From assembly GCA_020629415.1 (NCBI GenBank), contig JAHDDL010000018.1:1-64000 (forward strand): a stretch of 64,000 bases of DNA, read 5' to 3'. Origin of the DNA: Maribacter sp. Lineage in GTDB: Bacteria > Bacteroidota > Bacteroidia > Flavobacteriales > Flavobacteriaceae. Positions 1 to 9,424 of this stretch are shown here, one piece after another (the first letter of the stretch is position 1; every line of letters starts with the position of its first letter). Both the position numbers and the translations under genes were made by a program. A model generated the notes under the pieces. That model had not been told where the DNA came from. It saw nothing but the letters and a program-made list of their open reading frames with translations, and did no database searches.

Positions 1-12
1 TTTAAAAGATTG

Positions 13-20
13 TATATTTG
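13..20 (+). promoter_or_regulatory. -7 promoter element of the SRP RNA gene
   Basis: TATATTTG matches the Bacteroidetes -7 consensus TAnnTTTG exactly and ends six bases before the inferred 5' end of the SRP RNA. The matching -33 TTG would lie outside the window. Confidence 0.75.
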
Positions 21-25
21 CACCC

Positions 26-122
26 GGCAAGTCCTACACGACCAGCTCCTGTAGAATCCCCCAGGGTGGGAACGCAGCAAGGGTATACGGTCGTAGCGGT
101 GCGATGTAGGTAGCTTGCCTTT
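26..122 (+). ncRNA. ffs: Signal recognition particle RNA (small bacterial 4.5S type)
   Basis: The RNA folds as one long hairpin. GGCAAG at 26-31 pairs with CTTGCC at 114-119, and the apex has a GGAA tetraloop at 69-72 followed by the conserved GCAGCAAGGG strand of helix 8, where Ffh binds. A run of T at 120-126 follows the closing helix and should act as terminator. SRP RNA works with Ffh and FtsY in co-translational targeting of membrane proteins. Its length, about 97 nt, fits the short bacterial form without an Alu domain. The ends are inferred from the closing stem and may be off by a few bases. Confidence 0.9.
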
Positions 123-212
123 TTTTGTGCCCTAAAGTGAAATTTTATATTTTAGGCTAACACATTCATAACCAATTCTATATAAAGTTTAGCATCGCTT
201 ATTTTCTATAAA

Positions 213-1022
213 ATGAAAACAAAAGTAGTTCTAATTACAGGGGGGTCTTCGGGTATTGGTAAAGCAATAGGTACATATTTAAAGGAGAAGGGGTATAATG
301 TTTATGGTACAACACGTAGCAAAAGCAAATATCCTTCATTTTCAGAATTTCCACTCTTAGAGATGGATGTAAGAGATGTAACTACTATTAAAAGTTGCAT
401 TGCAGAATTGCTTAAAATTGAAGGTAGAATTGACGTTTTAATCAATAATGCAGGAGTAGGCATAACAGGACCTATGGAAGAGACTCCTCATGAAGAAGTC
501 TTAAAAGCGTTTGCCACAAACTTCAACGGGCCATTGAATGTTATGAACACTGTATTGCCAACAATGCGTAGGCAAAAAGAAGGCCTGATCATTAATATTA
601 CTTCTATTGCAGGTTACATGGGCTTACCGTATAGAGGAGTATATTCAGCTTCTAAAGGAGCTCTTGAAATTGTAACAGAGAGTTATAGAATGGAAACCAA
701 ATCTTTTGGCATTCATCTAACAACATTGGCTCCAGGTGATTTTGCTACCAATATTGCTTCTGGTAGGTACCACACTCCTGTGTACCAAGATTCTGCATAT
801 AAAGAAGCTTATGGTAATACTTTGAAAGCTATAGATGCGGATGTTGATAGTGGTGGTGATCCTTCTGATGTTGCTAAAAAAGTTGCAAAGATAATTGAGA
901 CAAAAAATCCAAAACCCCATTACAAAGTAGGTTCTTTCATTCAAAAGTTTTCGTTGACACTTAAAAATATACTGCCCGGGCGTTGGTTTGAGAAGTTACT
1001 TGAAAGTCATAGTTCTCACTAG
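213..1022 (+). CDS. Short-chain dehydrogenase/reductase (SDR) family oxidoreductase
   Basis: Classical SDR of 269 aa. The Rossmann nucleotide-binding motif TGGSSGIG is at residues 9-16, NNAG at about 78-81, the catalytic Ser at 131, and the YSASK motif gives Tyr144 and Lys148. The Arg-rich segment after the second beta strand (TTRSKSK) suggests NADPH preference; that is inference. The substrate cannot be read from the sequence. It stands alone behind the SRP RNA and its stop overlaps the convergent lipoprotein gene by 4 nt, so no operon context helps. Intact and typical in length for the family. Confidence 0.88.
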   Translation: MKTKVVLITGGSSGIGKAIGTYLKEKGYNVYGTTRSKSKYPSFSEFPLLEMDVRDVTTIKSCIAELLKIEGRIDVLINNAGVGITGPMEETPHEEVLKAFATNFNGPLNVMNTVLPTMRRQKEGLIINITSIAGYMGLPYRGVYSASKGALEIVTESYRMETKSFGIHLTTLAPGDFATNIASGRYHTPVYQDSAYKEAYGNTLKAIDADVDSGGDPSDVAKKVAKIIETKNPKPHYKVGSFIQKFSLTLKNILPGRWFEKLLESHSSH

Positions 1023-2401
1023 TTCTTATATATATTTGAAAAGCCGTCCACAATAACGGAATTGTCTGTTATAATAGCTTTGTTCATAGGATAGAGCACC
1101 AATTTTTCAGTCAGTTCTTTAAAGTCGTTGCTATGGTATTGTAATGAAGGATCAACACCTAATGTGCCAATAATTTTTTTCCATTGCTCAAACTCTGTTT
1201 TAATATTGATACCAATGAGAACATGGTCTGGTTTCTTCTCTCTTAACAATGCTATTCTTTCAAAGATATTTTTATATTGTCTACTGTTGGTGCCGGACCA
1301 AAAATAAAAAAGGACTTTTTTATTGGCGGTAATATCGGTTAGCGTTGTGGTTTCATTTTCAAAAGAAATAACATCTAAGTTAGGAATTATTTTTGTGGGC
1401 TGTAAGTTTGCAATACCCTCATATAGATTTTCTATTTCCTCTAAATGCATATTATTTTTAGAAACTTTCTTAAATTCATTCAAGAAAATTTCAGTGTTTT
1501 CAGGAGCGTCCTTTTTCTTTAACAGATAGTCAAAAGCAACGTTTCTAAAAAGATTGTCTCGCAATTCTTTCTCAACCACAAGACTATCTATTAAATGTAG
1601 TTTATGCTTTTTGTAATGTAGTTGCTTGCTCTCTTGTTTATGTTCGGTATCACAATCATTTAAGCAGCTCATATATGCTAAATTTCCTAAGTGGGCTTTC
1701 ATGAAATCATAATAGGGTCTAAGGTAAGTTAGGGTGTGGTCACCATAATTAACTTGATTTCTGTAGCCGTAAAAATCTTTAGGTAATTCATGAAAATTTT
1801 GTTCTGCAGTTTTTCTTTTATGTCTAAAAGGGTAAATTTCCTTATACCTATTGTACGTATAATCTATACTGCCGTTCAATAACTTTAGCGCTTCATCAGA
1901 AAGTTGGCTTTCAGAATTTAATTCTTTTAACTTATTGACTTTTTCCTGTTTTAATAATGTAATTTTATTTAGGAAATCTAAAGGTTCTAATTCATAATAT
2001 TCAGAATACATTTCAGAATCCTCTTCTTCGGTCGCCAAAAATAATTCTAAAAGAAAATTATTGGTTTCCTCATTACTACCTGAAAAAACAAGGGATTCAT
2101 CAAAATAAATGGTATTCAGTCTAACCATTAAACTATCGCCCTTTTCCAAATAAACATATTGATGTTCTGGCGCTAGATTAAAATGGTACAATCCGTTTTC
2201 AATAGAATTCAGCTTAAACTTAAAGCGGTTTCTATCGTCAAGTTTGGCAGAATCAACTTTAACTCCTCCCTTTAATAAAATAACTTGATCACTTGTAGGG
2301 TTTACGATTTCGCCTGCAAATAGTACGGTTTCAGAATCTTTTTTTTGGGAGGAACAACCCACTAATAAGGCTACGCATGTTGATAGTAAAATTCTTATCA
2401 T
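1019..2401 (-). CDS. Lipoprotein with TlpA-like thioredoxin fold lacking the CxxC pair
   Basis: Start placed at ATG 2401, which gives the type II signal peptide MIRILLSTCVALLVGC with lipobox LVGC; an in-frame codon nine residues upstream would lead with a non-signal sequence. The mature protein (460 aa precursor) has an N-terminal beta-rich region resembling the DUF4369 domain found before TlpA domains, a helical charged middle, and a C-terminal thioredoxin-like fold. At the active-site position the sequence reads FYFWSGTNSRQY, so both cysteines of WCxxC are absent. It cannot be a dithiol oxidoreductase as written; a binding or structural role in the periplasm is more likely. Family assignment is by pattern only. 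Confidence 0.7.
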   Translation of the reverse strand: MIRILLSTCVALLVGCSSQKKDSETVLFAGEIVNPTSDQVILLKGGVKVDSAKLDDRNRFKFKLNSIENGLYHFNLAPEHQYVYLEKGDSLMVRLNTIYFDESLVFSGSNEETNNFLLELFLATEEEDSEMYSEYYELEPLDFLNKITLLKQEKVNKLKELNSESQLSDEALKLLNGSIDYTYNRYKEIYPFRHKRKTAEQNFHELPKDFYGYRNQVNYGDHTLTYLRPYYDFMKAHLGNLAYMSCLNDCDTEHKQESKQLHYKKHKLHLIDSLVVEKELRDNLFRNVAFDYLLKKKDAPENTEIFLNEFKKVSKNNMHLEEIENLYEGIANLQPTKIIPNLDVISFENETTTLTDITANKKVLFYFWSGTNSRQYKNIFERIALLREKKPDHVLIGINIKTEFEQWKKIIGTLGVDPSLQYHSNDFKELTEKLVLYPMNKAIITDNSVIVDGFSNIYKN

Positions 2402-2547
2402 ATAATATATGGGACTGGTAACAGTCAAAATTAAGAAACCTAATCACCAGATGTTGTTAATAGCTAGTTAAATGTTATGTAGTGCCAACTTAAAAATCTT
2501 TTGTGGAATTTGAGGGCAATCTAGGTACGTCAAGCCTATAAATTCAG

Positions 2548-2555
2548 TATTTTTG
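2548..2555 (+). promoter_or_regulatory. -7 promoter element of the ABC-F gene
   Basis: TATTTTTG fits TAnnTTTG and lies 25 bases before the ATG at 2581. No convincing -33 TTG was found at the expected spacing. Confidence 0.55.
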
Positions 2556-2580
2556 CACGGATTTTTAAAATTTTGTTTTT

Positions 2581-4203
2581 ATGTTATCTGTTTCTAATCT
2601 TTCTGTTCAATTTGGAAAACGAGTGTTGTTCGATGAAGTAAACGTTGCCTTTACCCAAGGCAATTGTTACGGTATAATTGGTGCCAATGGTGCTGGTAAG
2701 TCAACGTTTCTAAAGATTCTTGCAGGGCAATTAGATCCTACTTCCGGCCATGTGCATTTAGAGCCGGGAAAGAGGATGTCGATATTGGAGCAAAATCATA
2801 ACTCTGCCGATGAATTTACGGTATTGGAAGCTGTGGTCATGGGTAACAAACCACTTTATGAGATCAAGAAAGAGATTGATGCCCTCTATGCTGATTATGA
2901 TGATAAAAATGCAGATAGAATAGGGGAGTTACAAGTAAAGTTTGAGGAAATGAACGGTTGGAACGCAGATAGTAATGCTGCTGCGTTATTGTCCAACTTA
3001 GGTATCAATGCAGATATGCATTTTACTTTAATGTCAGAGTTAGATTCCAAGTTGAAGGTGCGAGTGCTTTTGGCACAAGCATTGTTTGGAAATCCTGATG
3101 TATTGATTATGGATGAGCCAACCAATGACCTGGATTATGAAACAATTAGTTGGTTAGAAAATTTCTTGGCAGATTATGAAAATACAGTTATTGTCGTAAG
3201 TCATGACCGTCACTTTTTGGATACAGTTTGTACGGATATTGGTGATATTGACTTTGGTAAATTAAATTTATATTCCGGTAATTACACGTTTTGGTATGAA
3301 AGTAGTCAATTGGCCGCTCGCCAACGTGCACAACAAAATAAAAAGGCAGAAGAAAAAGCAAAAGAATTACAAGAATTCATTGCTAGATTTAGTGCTAACG
3401 TTGCAAAGAGTAAACAAGCTACTTCCCGTAAAAAGATGCTTTCAAAATTAAAAGTGGATGATATTAAGCCTTCTAGTAGAAGATATCCGGCAATAATTTT
3501 TGATAGAGAGCGCGAGGCTGGTGACCAAATATTGAATGTAGAAGGACTTTCCGCTTCAACGGAAGAAGGAGAGCTGTTGTTTGATAACGTAAATATTAAT
3601 TTGGCAAAAGGGGATAAAGTAGCTATTATATCAAGGGATTCTAGAGCTACATCTGCATTCTACGAAATTATAAACGGAAATAAGAAAGCTGATAAAGGTA
3701 CCTATCAATGGGGTGTTACTACAACCCAATCTTATTTACCTGCGGACAATTCTGATTTCTTTACCAGTAATATAAATTTAGTAGATTGGTTGCGCCAGTA
3801 CGCTAAAACAGAAGAAGAGCGAGAAGAGGTTTATATACGTGGTTTTTTGGGTAAAATGTTATTTAGCGGAGAAGAAGCGTTGAAAAAATGTACGGTACTT
3901 TCCGGTGGTGAAAAAGTACGTTGTATGTTAAGTAGAATGATGTTAATGCGTGCTAATGTATTAATGTTAGATGAACCTACCAACCACTTAGATTTAGAGA
4001 GTATTACGGCATTCAACAACTCCCTTAAGAATTTTAAGGGCACCGTTATGTTGACAACACATGATCACGAGTTTGCACAAACCGTAGCGAATAGAATTAT
4101 AGAATTGACTCCTAAAGGCAACATTGATAGGTATTCTACGTTTGATGAGTATATGTCTGACAAGGCATTAAAAGATCAGCGTAATAAAATGTACGCTGAT
4201 TAA
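2581..4203 (+). CDS. ABC-F family ATPase, YbiT-like (ribosome-associated)
   Basis: Soluble protein of 540 aa with two ABC ATPase domains and no membrane segments, as in ABC-F translation factors. NBD1 has a full Walker A (GANGAGKST, 34-42) and Walker B (VLIMDE, about 174-179) but its signature is LMSELDSK (150-157) rather than LSGGQ. NBD2 has a proper signature LSGGE (440-444) and Walker B (about 460-465), but its Walker A position reads SRDSRATS (351-358), without the GKS/T lysine. A charged linker (about 245-300) corresponds to the P-site tRNA interaction motif region. ABC-F proteins bind the ribosomal E site and help stalled or initiating ribosomes; YbiT-like members share this asymmetric pattern as far as I recall. 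The exact role here is unknown. Confidence 0.9.
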   Translation: MLSVSNLSVQFGKRVLFDEVNVAFTQGNCYGIIGANGAGKSTFLKILAGQLDPTSGHVHLEPGKRMSILEQNHNSADEFTVLEAVVMGNKPLYEIKKEIDALYADYDDKNADRIGELQVKFEEMNGWNADSNAAALLSNLGINADMHFTLMSELDSKLKVRVLLAQALFGNPDVLIMDEPTNDLDYETISWLENFLADYENTVIVVSHDRHFLDTVCTDIGDIDFGKLNLYSGNYTFWYESSQLAARQRAQQNKKAEEKAKELQEFIARFSANVAKSKQATSRKKMLSKLKVDDIKPSSRRYPAIIFDREREAGDQILNVEGLSASTEEGELLFDNVNINLAKGDKVAIISRDSRATSAFYEIINGNKKADKGTYQWGVTTTQSYLPADNSDFFTSNINLVDWLRQYAKTEEEREEVYIRGFLGKMLFSGEEALKKCTVLSGGEKVRCMLSRMMLMRANVLMLDEPTNHLDLESITAFNNSLKNFKGTVMLTTHDHEFAQTVANRIIELTPKGNIDRYSTFDEYMSDKALKDQRNKMYAD

Positions 4204-4235
4204 ACATAGAATAGATTAACCCAAATCGATGTTTT

Positions 4236-5360
4236 ATGAAAACCTACAAATATGTGGCCTGCTTTGTGCTGGGTTTAAGTTTCTTCGCTTGCGAAAAATC
4301 TTCAGAACAAGTTGAAGATAATATAGCTCCAAACTTACAAGTAGAATACACTGTTTTTTTACAAAATAACAATGTGTTGAACGGAGTTGTTTTAGGGTCT
4401 GGTGAAGATGAATTTTCTGTAAAAAGTAGTTTAAGCACTTTTAGCAATTTCCCTTCCAACGCAATTAAGTATAGAACAAAAACTGATATAAGTTACTTTG
4501 CTACAACAAATTGTAAAGCAACGTTGCAGTGGTTTAATTCAGAAAATTCAGAATCTACATCTGTAGCTCTTTTTGAAGACATAAATGCTTGTGACATCAA
4601 TGTACATGCCATGGCACGTTTCAATGAAATTGTGGCTGTAGCATATGAACGGGATTTGTTGGGTAAGGATAAACAGTTTGTGGTTCGTTTAAACTCTTTT
4701 GTTGGATCGGTCAACAGTCCAACAGAAATTATCTTGGACAAGAAGCCGGTAGATTTGTTGTTTTCATCAAACAGATTGTTTGTTTTGACGTTAAATGAGT
4801 TTGTAACCGAAGAGTATCACCTGTCCGCCATTGATTTGAATACCAATGAGATTTTAATGGAACTTGACTTGGGCTTAGATGCTAAGCGTTTATTTGCCAA
4901 TAATGTAGGTGAGATAATTGTTAGCTATCCCAAATTACACACTATTATTGATCCTGTGACTTTAGATAAATCATACACTTCATATGGTGATAATACAGAA
5001 CCTGGGTTTGTTACAACTTCAGATTTCTTTATGGATAATGCAGGAAAAATCTATTTCCAAAAGAATGTTCCAAGTGCAGAAATAACAGAGGTACCCGCTA
5101 TTTATGACTTTGAAAAAAACAGTACGGTAGTATATCTTTTTGAGAATTTTTTGACAGAAACCGAACTAAACATAAAATATGATATCGCCCAAACAACATC
5201 GGTTGCCTATGACGAAGCGAATAATTACGTTCTAATTGGTTATCAGAAAAAAGGTCAAGTCGATAAAGGCGGAATTCTAAGAATAACTCCTGCACCCGAT
5301 TTCAAATTAATTGATAATATTGATTTGGATGGAGTACCCAATACTATTTTTATAAAATAA
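4236..5360 (+). CDS. Hypothetical lipoprotein, probable beta-propeller
   Basis: 374 aa with a lipoprotein signal (MKTYKYVACFVLGLSFFAC, Cys19). The mature part is beta-rich, with repeating blocks that alternate reading a value (LFVLTLNEF, EIIVSYPKL, YVLIGYQKK) with short turns. This looks like a six- or seven-bladed propeller of the YncE/DUF5074 kind found in Bacteroidetes surface lipoproteins. Starts 33 nt after the ABC-F gene on the same strand, so it may be co-transcribed, but there is no functional link visible. No catalytic residues recognised. Confidence 0.6.
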   Translation: MKTYKYVACFVLGLSFFACEKSSEQVEDNIAPNLQVEYTVFLQNNNVLNGVVLGSGEDEFSVKSSLSTFSNFPSNAIKYRTKTDISYFATTNCKATLQWFNSENSESTSVALFEDINACDINVHAMARFNEIVAVAYERDLLGKDKQFVVRLNSFVGSVNSPTEIILDKKPVDLLFSSNRLFVLTLNEFVTEEYHLSAIDLNTNEILMELDLGLDAKRLFANNVGEIIVSYPKLHTIIDPVTLDKSYTSYGDNTEPGFVTTSDFFMDNAGKIYFQKNVPSAEITEVPAIYDFEKNSTVVYLFENFLTETELNIKYDIAQTTSVAYDEANNYVLIGYQKKGQVDKGGILRITPAPDFKLIDNIDLDGVPNTIFIK

Positions 5361-5368
5361 TTATAGTA

Positions 5369-6091
5369 TTAACTATTAAAATATTTACTGTTCCAGATAG
5401 CAGGATTAAAATTTTTCCCCATAGCAAATCCGTAAAAAATAACTACAGAGGCTATACACTTAAACATAAAGAAAAATAAAATCCAAAATTGGGCATTTGA
5501 GCTTGATTTTGAAAATAATCCATCTGGTATAAGTATTGTAGTTGCAAAACTTATTAGAAGAACTAAGAAAGCAAGGTTTACTATGCTTTTAAAAGGCCAC
5601 ATTAACAACTTGCGTAATGGGTGAAGGTCATTGCCCCATTGGTGTATTAAATAATAATATCCATTGCCAATAGAAGCAAATAACAATGGGTCGTCTTTAT
5701 CTTCCAGCTTAAAAAGTTTAGAAGGCGCTATAATTTTAAAAGCTTTAATTTCCAGATCATGCTCTTTTTCCAATCTCTTGATTTTTGATAAAGCTTCAGC
5801 CGGTATGGTGCCTTTAAAATATTTGGTATCCAGAAAGCGCAATCTGTAGTCAATGCAAATTTGTTTTATCTCTTCAATATGAAAGATTTTAGAACTTTCT
5901 AATAAATCTACATTGAAATTATGATAAATGGTATTGTTAGTCGATGAAATGTTTTGCTCAATTCTGTCAAATTCTTGGTCTAAATTAGAAAGAATGTGAT
6001 AAACCTCTTTCATCCTTGCCTCATCGGATAGCACCTTGCTATTTCTAACTTTTGAAAGTTTTTGTTCAATATTTGTCTTAGGTAAAAACAT
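5369..6091 (-). CDS. Conserved hypothetical inner-membrane protein
   Basis: 240 aa. The first 150 residues are cytosolic-looking and helical; two hydrophobic helices follow near the C-terminus (about 163-190, LMWPFKSIVNLAFLVLLISF, and about 202-228, ILFFFMFKCIASVVIFYGFA). No signal peptide and no recognised catalytic motif. It is convergent with the upstream lipoprotein gene, with only 8 nt between stops. I do not recognise the family; similar two-helix C-tail proteins occur in flavobacteria. No function is claimed. Confidence 0.6.
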   Translation of the reverse strand: MFLPKTNIEQKLSKVRNSKVLSDEARMKEVYHILSNLDQEFDRIEQNISSTNNTIYHNFNVDLLESSKIFHIEEIKQICIDYRLRFLDTKYFKGTIPAEALSKIKRLEKEHDLEIKAFKIIAPSKLFKLEDKDDPLLFASIGNGYYYLIHQWGNDLHPLRKLLMWPFKSIVNLAFLVLLISFATTILIPDGLFSKSSSNAQFWILFFFMFKCIASVVIFYGFAMGKNFNPAIWNSKYFNS

Positions 6092-6294
6092 GTTCTTTTT
6101 TTAGCAATACTCTCAAAATTAATCAATTGGTAATTTTATTAAAATCTTGTTTAACTTAATTAAAAGTTAATAAAATGTTAAAATAATTAATACGTATAAT
6201 TTGGGTTAGGTGTAAAACACATCTAATTGTATATTAACGGAGAAATCGATCCGTTTATCGATTTTTGAACAGTAGCCCCTAAGAACCAACTATC

Positions 6295-6867
6295 ATGAAA
6301 AAATGGACATCCCTCGTGTCCCTGTGTGTCCTATTGCTAGGGCTTTATACCAATGCACAGGACAATGTAATAGAATTTAAACTAGAGAAAATAATTTCTA
6401 CCATTGTCAATGAACAATCAATTTTGGAACGTACAGCGTCAATTGCAGACCATTCTACTTTGTTAAAAGGGCTGAGAGTTACAAACTTGGATAAAGTATT
6501 GGATTACACAGGAGAGTTTACCGTTTTTGCACCATCAAATCTCGCTTTTAATAAACTTTCTAAATCCACTGTGGATAGATTATATAATCCAGAAAATAGG
6601 AAGATATTAAAGGAGATACTTTCCTATCATATCATAGCGGATAAATTATCCGCCTCTAAAATATTAAAAGCAATGTGTAGGGGAAACGGGGTGGCAAAAT
6701 TTACAACTATACAAGGTGAGAAAATTACTGCTACCATGAAGGGTATAGATATAATTCTTACAGATTCTTCAGGAAACGTTGCAACTATTACCAATGCGGA
6801 TGCGAATCAATCTAACGGCATCATTCACGAGGTAGATGCCGTATTTGTTCCACAAGATAGGTTTTGA
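6295..6867 (+). CDS. Secreted fasciclin (FAS1) domain protein
   Basis: 190 aa with a Sec signal peptide (MKKWTSLVSLCVLLLGLYTNAQ) and one FAS1 domain. The H1 box is readable as FTVFAPSNLAFNKL and the C-terminal H2-like region as SNGIIHEVDAVFVPQ. FAS1 domains mediate adhesion to proteins or polysaccharides outside the cell. In flavobacteria such small single-domain proteins are secreted or periplasmic. Its stop abuts the convergent pheT stop directly (6867/6868), leaving no space for a terminator between the two genes. Confidence 0.85.
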   Translation: MKKWTSLVSLCVLLLGLYTNAQDNVIEFKLEKIISTIVNEQSILERTASIADHSTLLKGLRVTNLDKVLDYTGEFTVFAPSNLAFNKLSKSTVDRLYNPENRKILKEILSYHIIADKLSASKILKAMCRGNGVAKFTTIQGEKITATMKGIDIILTDSSGNVATITNADANQSNGIIHEVDAVFVPQDRF

Positions 6868-9297
6868 TCAACGAAGCGTAGCTCCTAAGTTACGCTCGTA
6901 AGCGTTCTGTAATTTTGACATAATTTTCTCAATTTGCTTTTCTGTCAATGTACTTTTATCATCTTGTAAAGTAAAACTTACTGCATAAGACTTTTTACCA
7001 TCCGGTAGGTTTTTGCCTTCATAGACATCAAAAAGGGTCATGTCTTTTAAATACTTGCGTTCTGCACCAAATGCAAGGTCATAAAGCTCTTTGTAAGATG
7101 CATTGTTATCTAGCAAAAGTGCAAAATCTCTTTTAACTTCCGGATGCTTTGGAATTTCTATATAGGAAACAGGTGCGGTGTCAATTTGCTTTAAAACCGC
7201 ATCCCAGTCAAAATCTGCAAAAAGCACATCTTGCTTTATGTCAAAATGCTTTAGAATTGATTTTTTTATCAGCCCAAAAGAAACCAATACTTTTTTCTTG
7301 TGTGTAAAAGATAAGCCTTCAGAAAATATTGTTGCATTGGTTGGTGTACTTTTTAAATTGGATAATCCTAATCTAACAAGCACTGACTCTACTATGGATT
7401 TTAGTTCAAAAAAGCTTGTGGCAACCTGCTTATTTGTCCAACTAACTGGTATTGAGTCTCCGCTAATTAGGATACTCAAGTATTTTGGTTCAATCCTTTT
7501 ATCACCTTTTGTAAAATAGGTCTTACCAAATTCAAATAATTTAAGGTTAGGTTTTCTACGATTGATATTGTAGCTGGCAGCCTCCAAAGCAGAAAACAAA
7601 GACGTTCTTCTAAGTACTGATAAGTCTCCACTTAAAGGATTGATTATCTCTATGGATTTATGCTCCTCGTTCTCCTTGTTTAAAATTGAGGTGTAGTCCG
7701 GGTTCGTTAAGCTGTTGGTCAAAATTTCGTAATACCCCTTTGCTGCCAATGCGTTACCAACAATGTTTTGAACGGTATGGTCTGCTGCAGCTTCGGTTGT
7801 AGCGATAGATGCATTTAATTTCTGACCAAATGCTATATTGTTATAACCGTAAACTCTTAAGATTTCTTCAATAACATCTACCTGTCTCTGAACATCTACA
7901 CGGTAAGAAGGCACTTCAAGACCCATACCTGCCTCGGTTACGTTTTTAACCTTAATATCTAGAGAAGCCAATATTGATTTAATGGTGTCTTGGGGAATTT
8001 CCTGTCCTATAAGCTTATTAATTTTTTCAAAAGCCAAGAACACTTCAAAATTAGGGTGTTTTTTAGGGTAAAGGTCATAGACATCAGAGGTTATTTCCCC
8101 TCCTGCAATTTCTTTGATTAATAGAGCTGCACGTTTTAAGCTGTATTCAACATTTTCAATATCAATACCTCTTTCAAATCTAAATGAAGCATCGGTATTT
8201 AAAGTGTGTCTCTTAGCTGACTTCCTTATGGAAACAGGGTTGAAATACGCACTTTCCAAAAATATAGAAGTGGTTTCCTCGGTTACTCCTGAACCTAATC
8301 CCCCAAATATACCCGCTAGACATAAAGGTTTCTCGGCGTCGCAAATCATTAGGTCATCTTCATGTAAAGTTCTTTCTACTCCGTCAAGAGTAGTGAACTT
8401 TGTGCCTTTCTCTAATGTTTTTACTATTATTTTATTTCCTTTGATTTTTGCTGCATCAAAAGCGTGTAACGGCTGCCCAAGTTCATGTAAAACGTAGTTC
8501 GTAGCATCTACAACATTGTTCTTTGGGGTAAGCCCAATAGCTTTAAGTCTATTCTGTAGCCAAGTAGGTGAAGGCTGTACGATTAAATTGCTTAACGTAA
8601 TGCCGCAATAGCGTGGCGCCAATTCAGGCTTTAAAACATCTATATCAATTTTAAGCGATCTGTCGTTTATATTAAAATGACTTGTTGAAGGCGTAATCAG
8701 TTCTTTGGTAATTTCCTTCTGTTTAAGTCCAGCTTTTAAATCTCTTGCAACACCAAAATGGCTCATGGCATCGGCTCGGTTAGGTGTTAGCCCAATTTCA
8801 AAAATCTCGTCTTCTTTAATATCAAATACTTCAGAACAAGGTGTGCCTACCTTTAGGCTTTTTTCTAGTACCATAATACCTTCGTGACTATTACCAAGAC
8901 CTAATTCGTCTTCTGCGCAAATCATACCAAAGCTTTCCTCTCCTCTAATCTTTCCTTTTTTAATGGTCCATGCTTCACCTTCGGGAGTGTAGAGTGTTGT
9001 CCCGATCGTTGCTACCGGAACTTTTTGGCCAGCAGCTACGTTTTTAGCGCCACATACAATTTGTACCGGTGCATCTAAACCTATATCTACCATGGTAACG
9101 TTCAACTTGTCCGCATTGCTATGTTTTTCGCAACTTAATACATGACCTACTACAATGCCCTTTAATCCGCCTTTAACAGATTCAAATTTTTCTATGCCTT
9201 CAACTTCCAAGCCTAAATCGGTTAAAAGTTCTCCGGTTTTTTGTGATTCCCAATCTATTTGTATGAACTGTTTAAGCCAGTTATATGATATTTTCAT
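6868..9297 (-). CDS. pheT: Phenylalanine--tRNA ligase beta subunit
   Basis: 809 aa, the normal length for bacterial PheT. Domain order fits the family: start MKISYNWLKQFI, tRNA-binding OB domain (about 40-150, with GIVVGHVLSCEKHSNADKLN), B3/B4 editing domain in the middle, B5 domain, catalytic-like core, and C-terminal FDX-ACB anticodon-binding domain (from about 715, with HPEVKRDFALLLDN). It pairs with PheS to charge tRNA-Phe; pheS is not in this window, which is common outside the pheST operon type. It has its own promoter (see 9317-9347). Confidence 0.96.
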   Translation of the reverse strand: MKISYNWLKQFIQIDWESQKTGELLTDLGLEVEGIEKFESVKGGLKGIVVGHVLSCEKHSNADKLNVTMVDIGLDAPVQIVCGAKNVAAGQKVPVATIGTTLYTPEGEAWTIKKGKIRGEESFGMICAEDELGLGNSHEGIMVLEKSLKVGTPCSEVFDIKEDEIFEIGLTPNRADAMSHFGVARDLKAGLKQKEITKELITPSTSHFNINDRSLKIDIDVLKPELAPRYCGITLSNLIVQPSPTWLQNRLKAIGLTPKNNVVDATNYVLHELGQPLHAFDAAKIKGNKIIVKTLEKGTKFTTLDGVERTLHEDDLMICDAEKPLCLAGIFGGLGSGVTEETTSIFLESAYFNPVSIRKSAKRHTLNTDASFRFERGIDIENVEYSLKRAALLIKEIAGGEITSDVYDLYPKKHPNFEVFLAFEKINKLIGQEIPQDTIKSILASLDIKVKNVTEAGMGLEVPSYRVDVQRQVDVIEEILRVYGYNNIAFGQKLNASIATTEAAADHTVQNIVGNALAAKGYYEILTNSLTNPDYTSILNKENEEHKSIEIINPLSGDLSVLRRTSLFSALEAASYNINRRKPNLKLFEFGKTYFTKGDKRIEPKYLSILISGDSIPVSWTNKQVATSFFELKSIVESVLVRLGLSNLKSTPTNATIFSEGLSFTHKKKVLVSFGLIKKSILKHFDIKQDVLFADFDWDAVLKQIDTAPVSYIEIPKHPEVKRDFALLLDNNASYKELYDLAFGAERKYLKDMTLFDVYEGKNLPDGKKSYAVSFTLQDDKSTLTEKQIEKIMSKLQNAYERNLGATLR

Positions 9298-9316
9298 TCA
9301 AAAAATTTATTGGTAG

Positions 9317-9347
9317 CAAAGATAAAACAATGCCCTAATACATTCAA
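9317..9347 (-). promoter_or_regulatory. Promoter of pheT (TTG-N20-TATCTTTG)
   Basis: Read on the minus strand, TTG (9347-9345) is followed by 20 bases and TATCTTTG (9324-9317). Both elements fit the Bacteroidetes sigma consensus TTG/TAnnTTTG. The -7 box is 20 bases upstream of the pheT ATG. Confidence 0.6.
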
Positions 9348-9424
9348 TAAGCTATATAGTCTTTATTTTAATTTTTAATTCTGCCATTTTAATTGTTTAT
9401 TAGAAGTTAATTTAAAAATGAACT

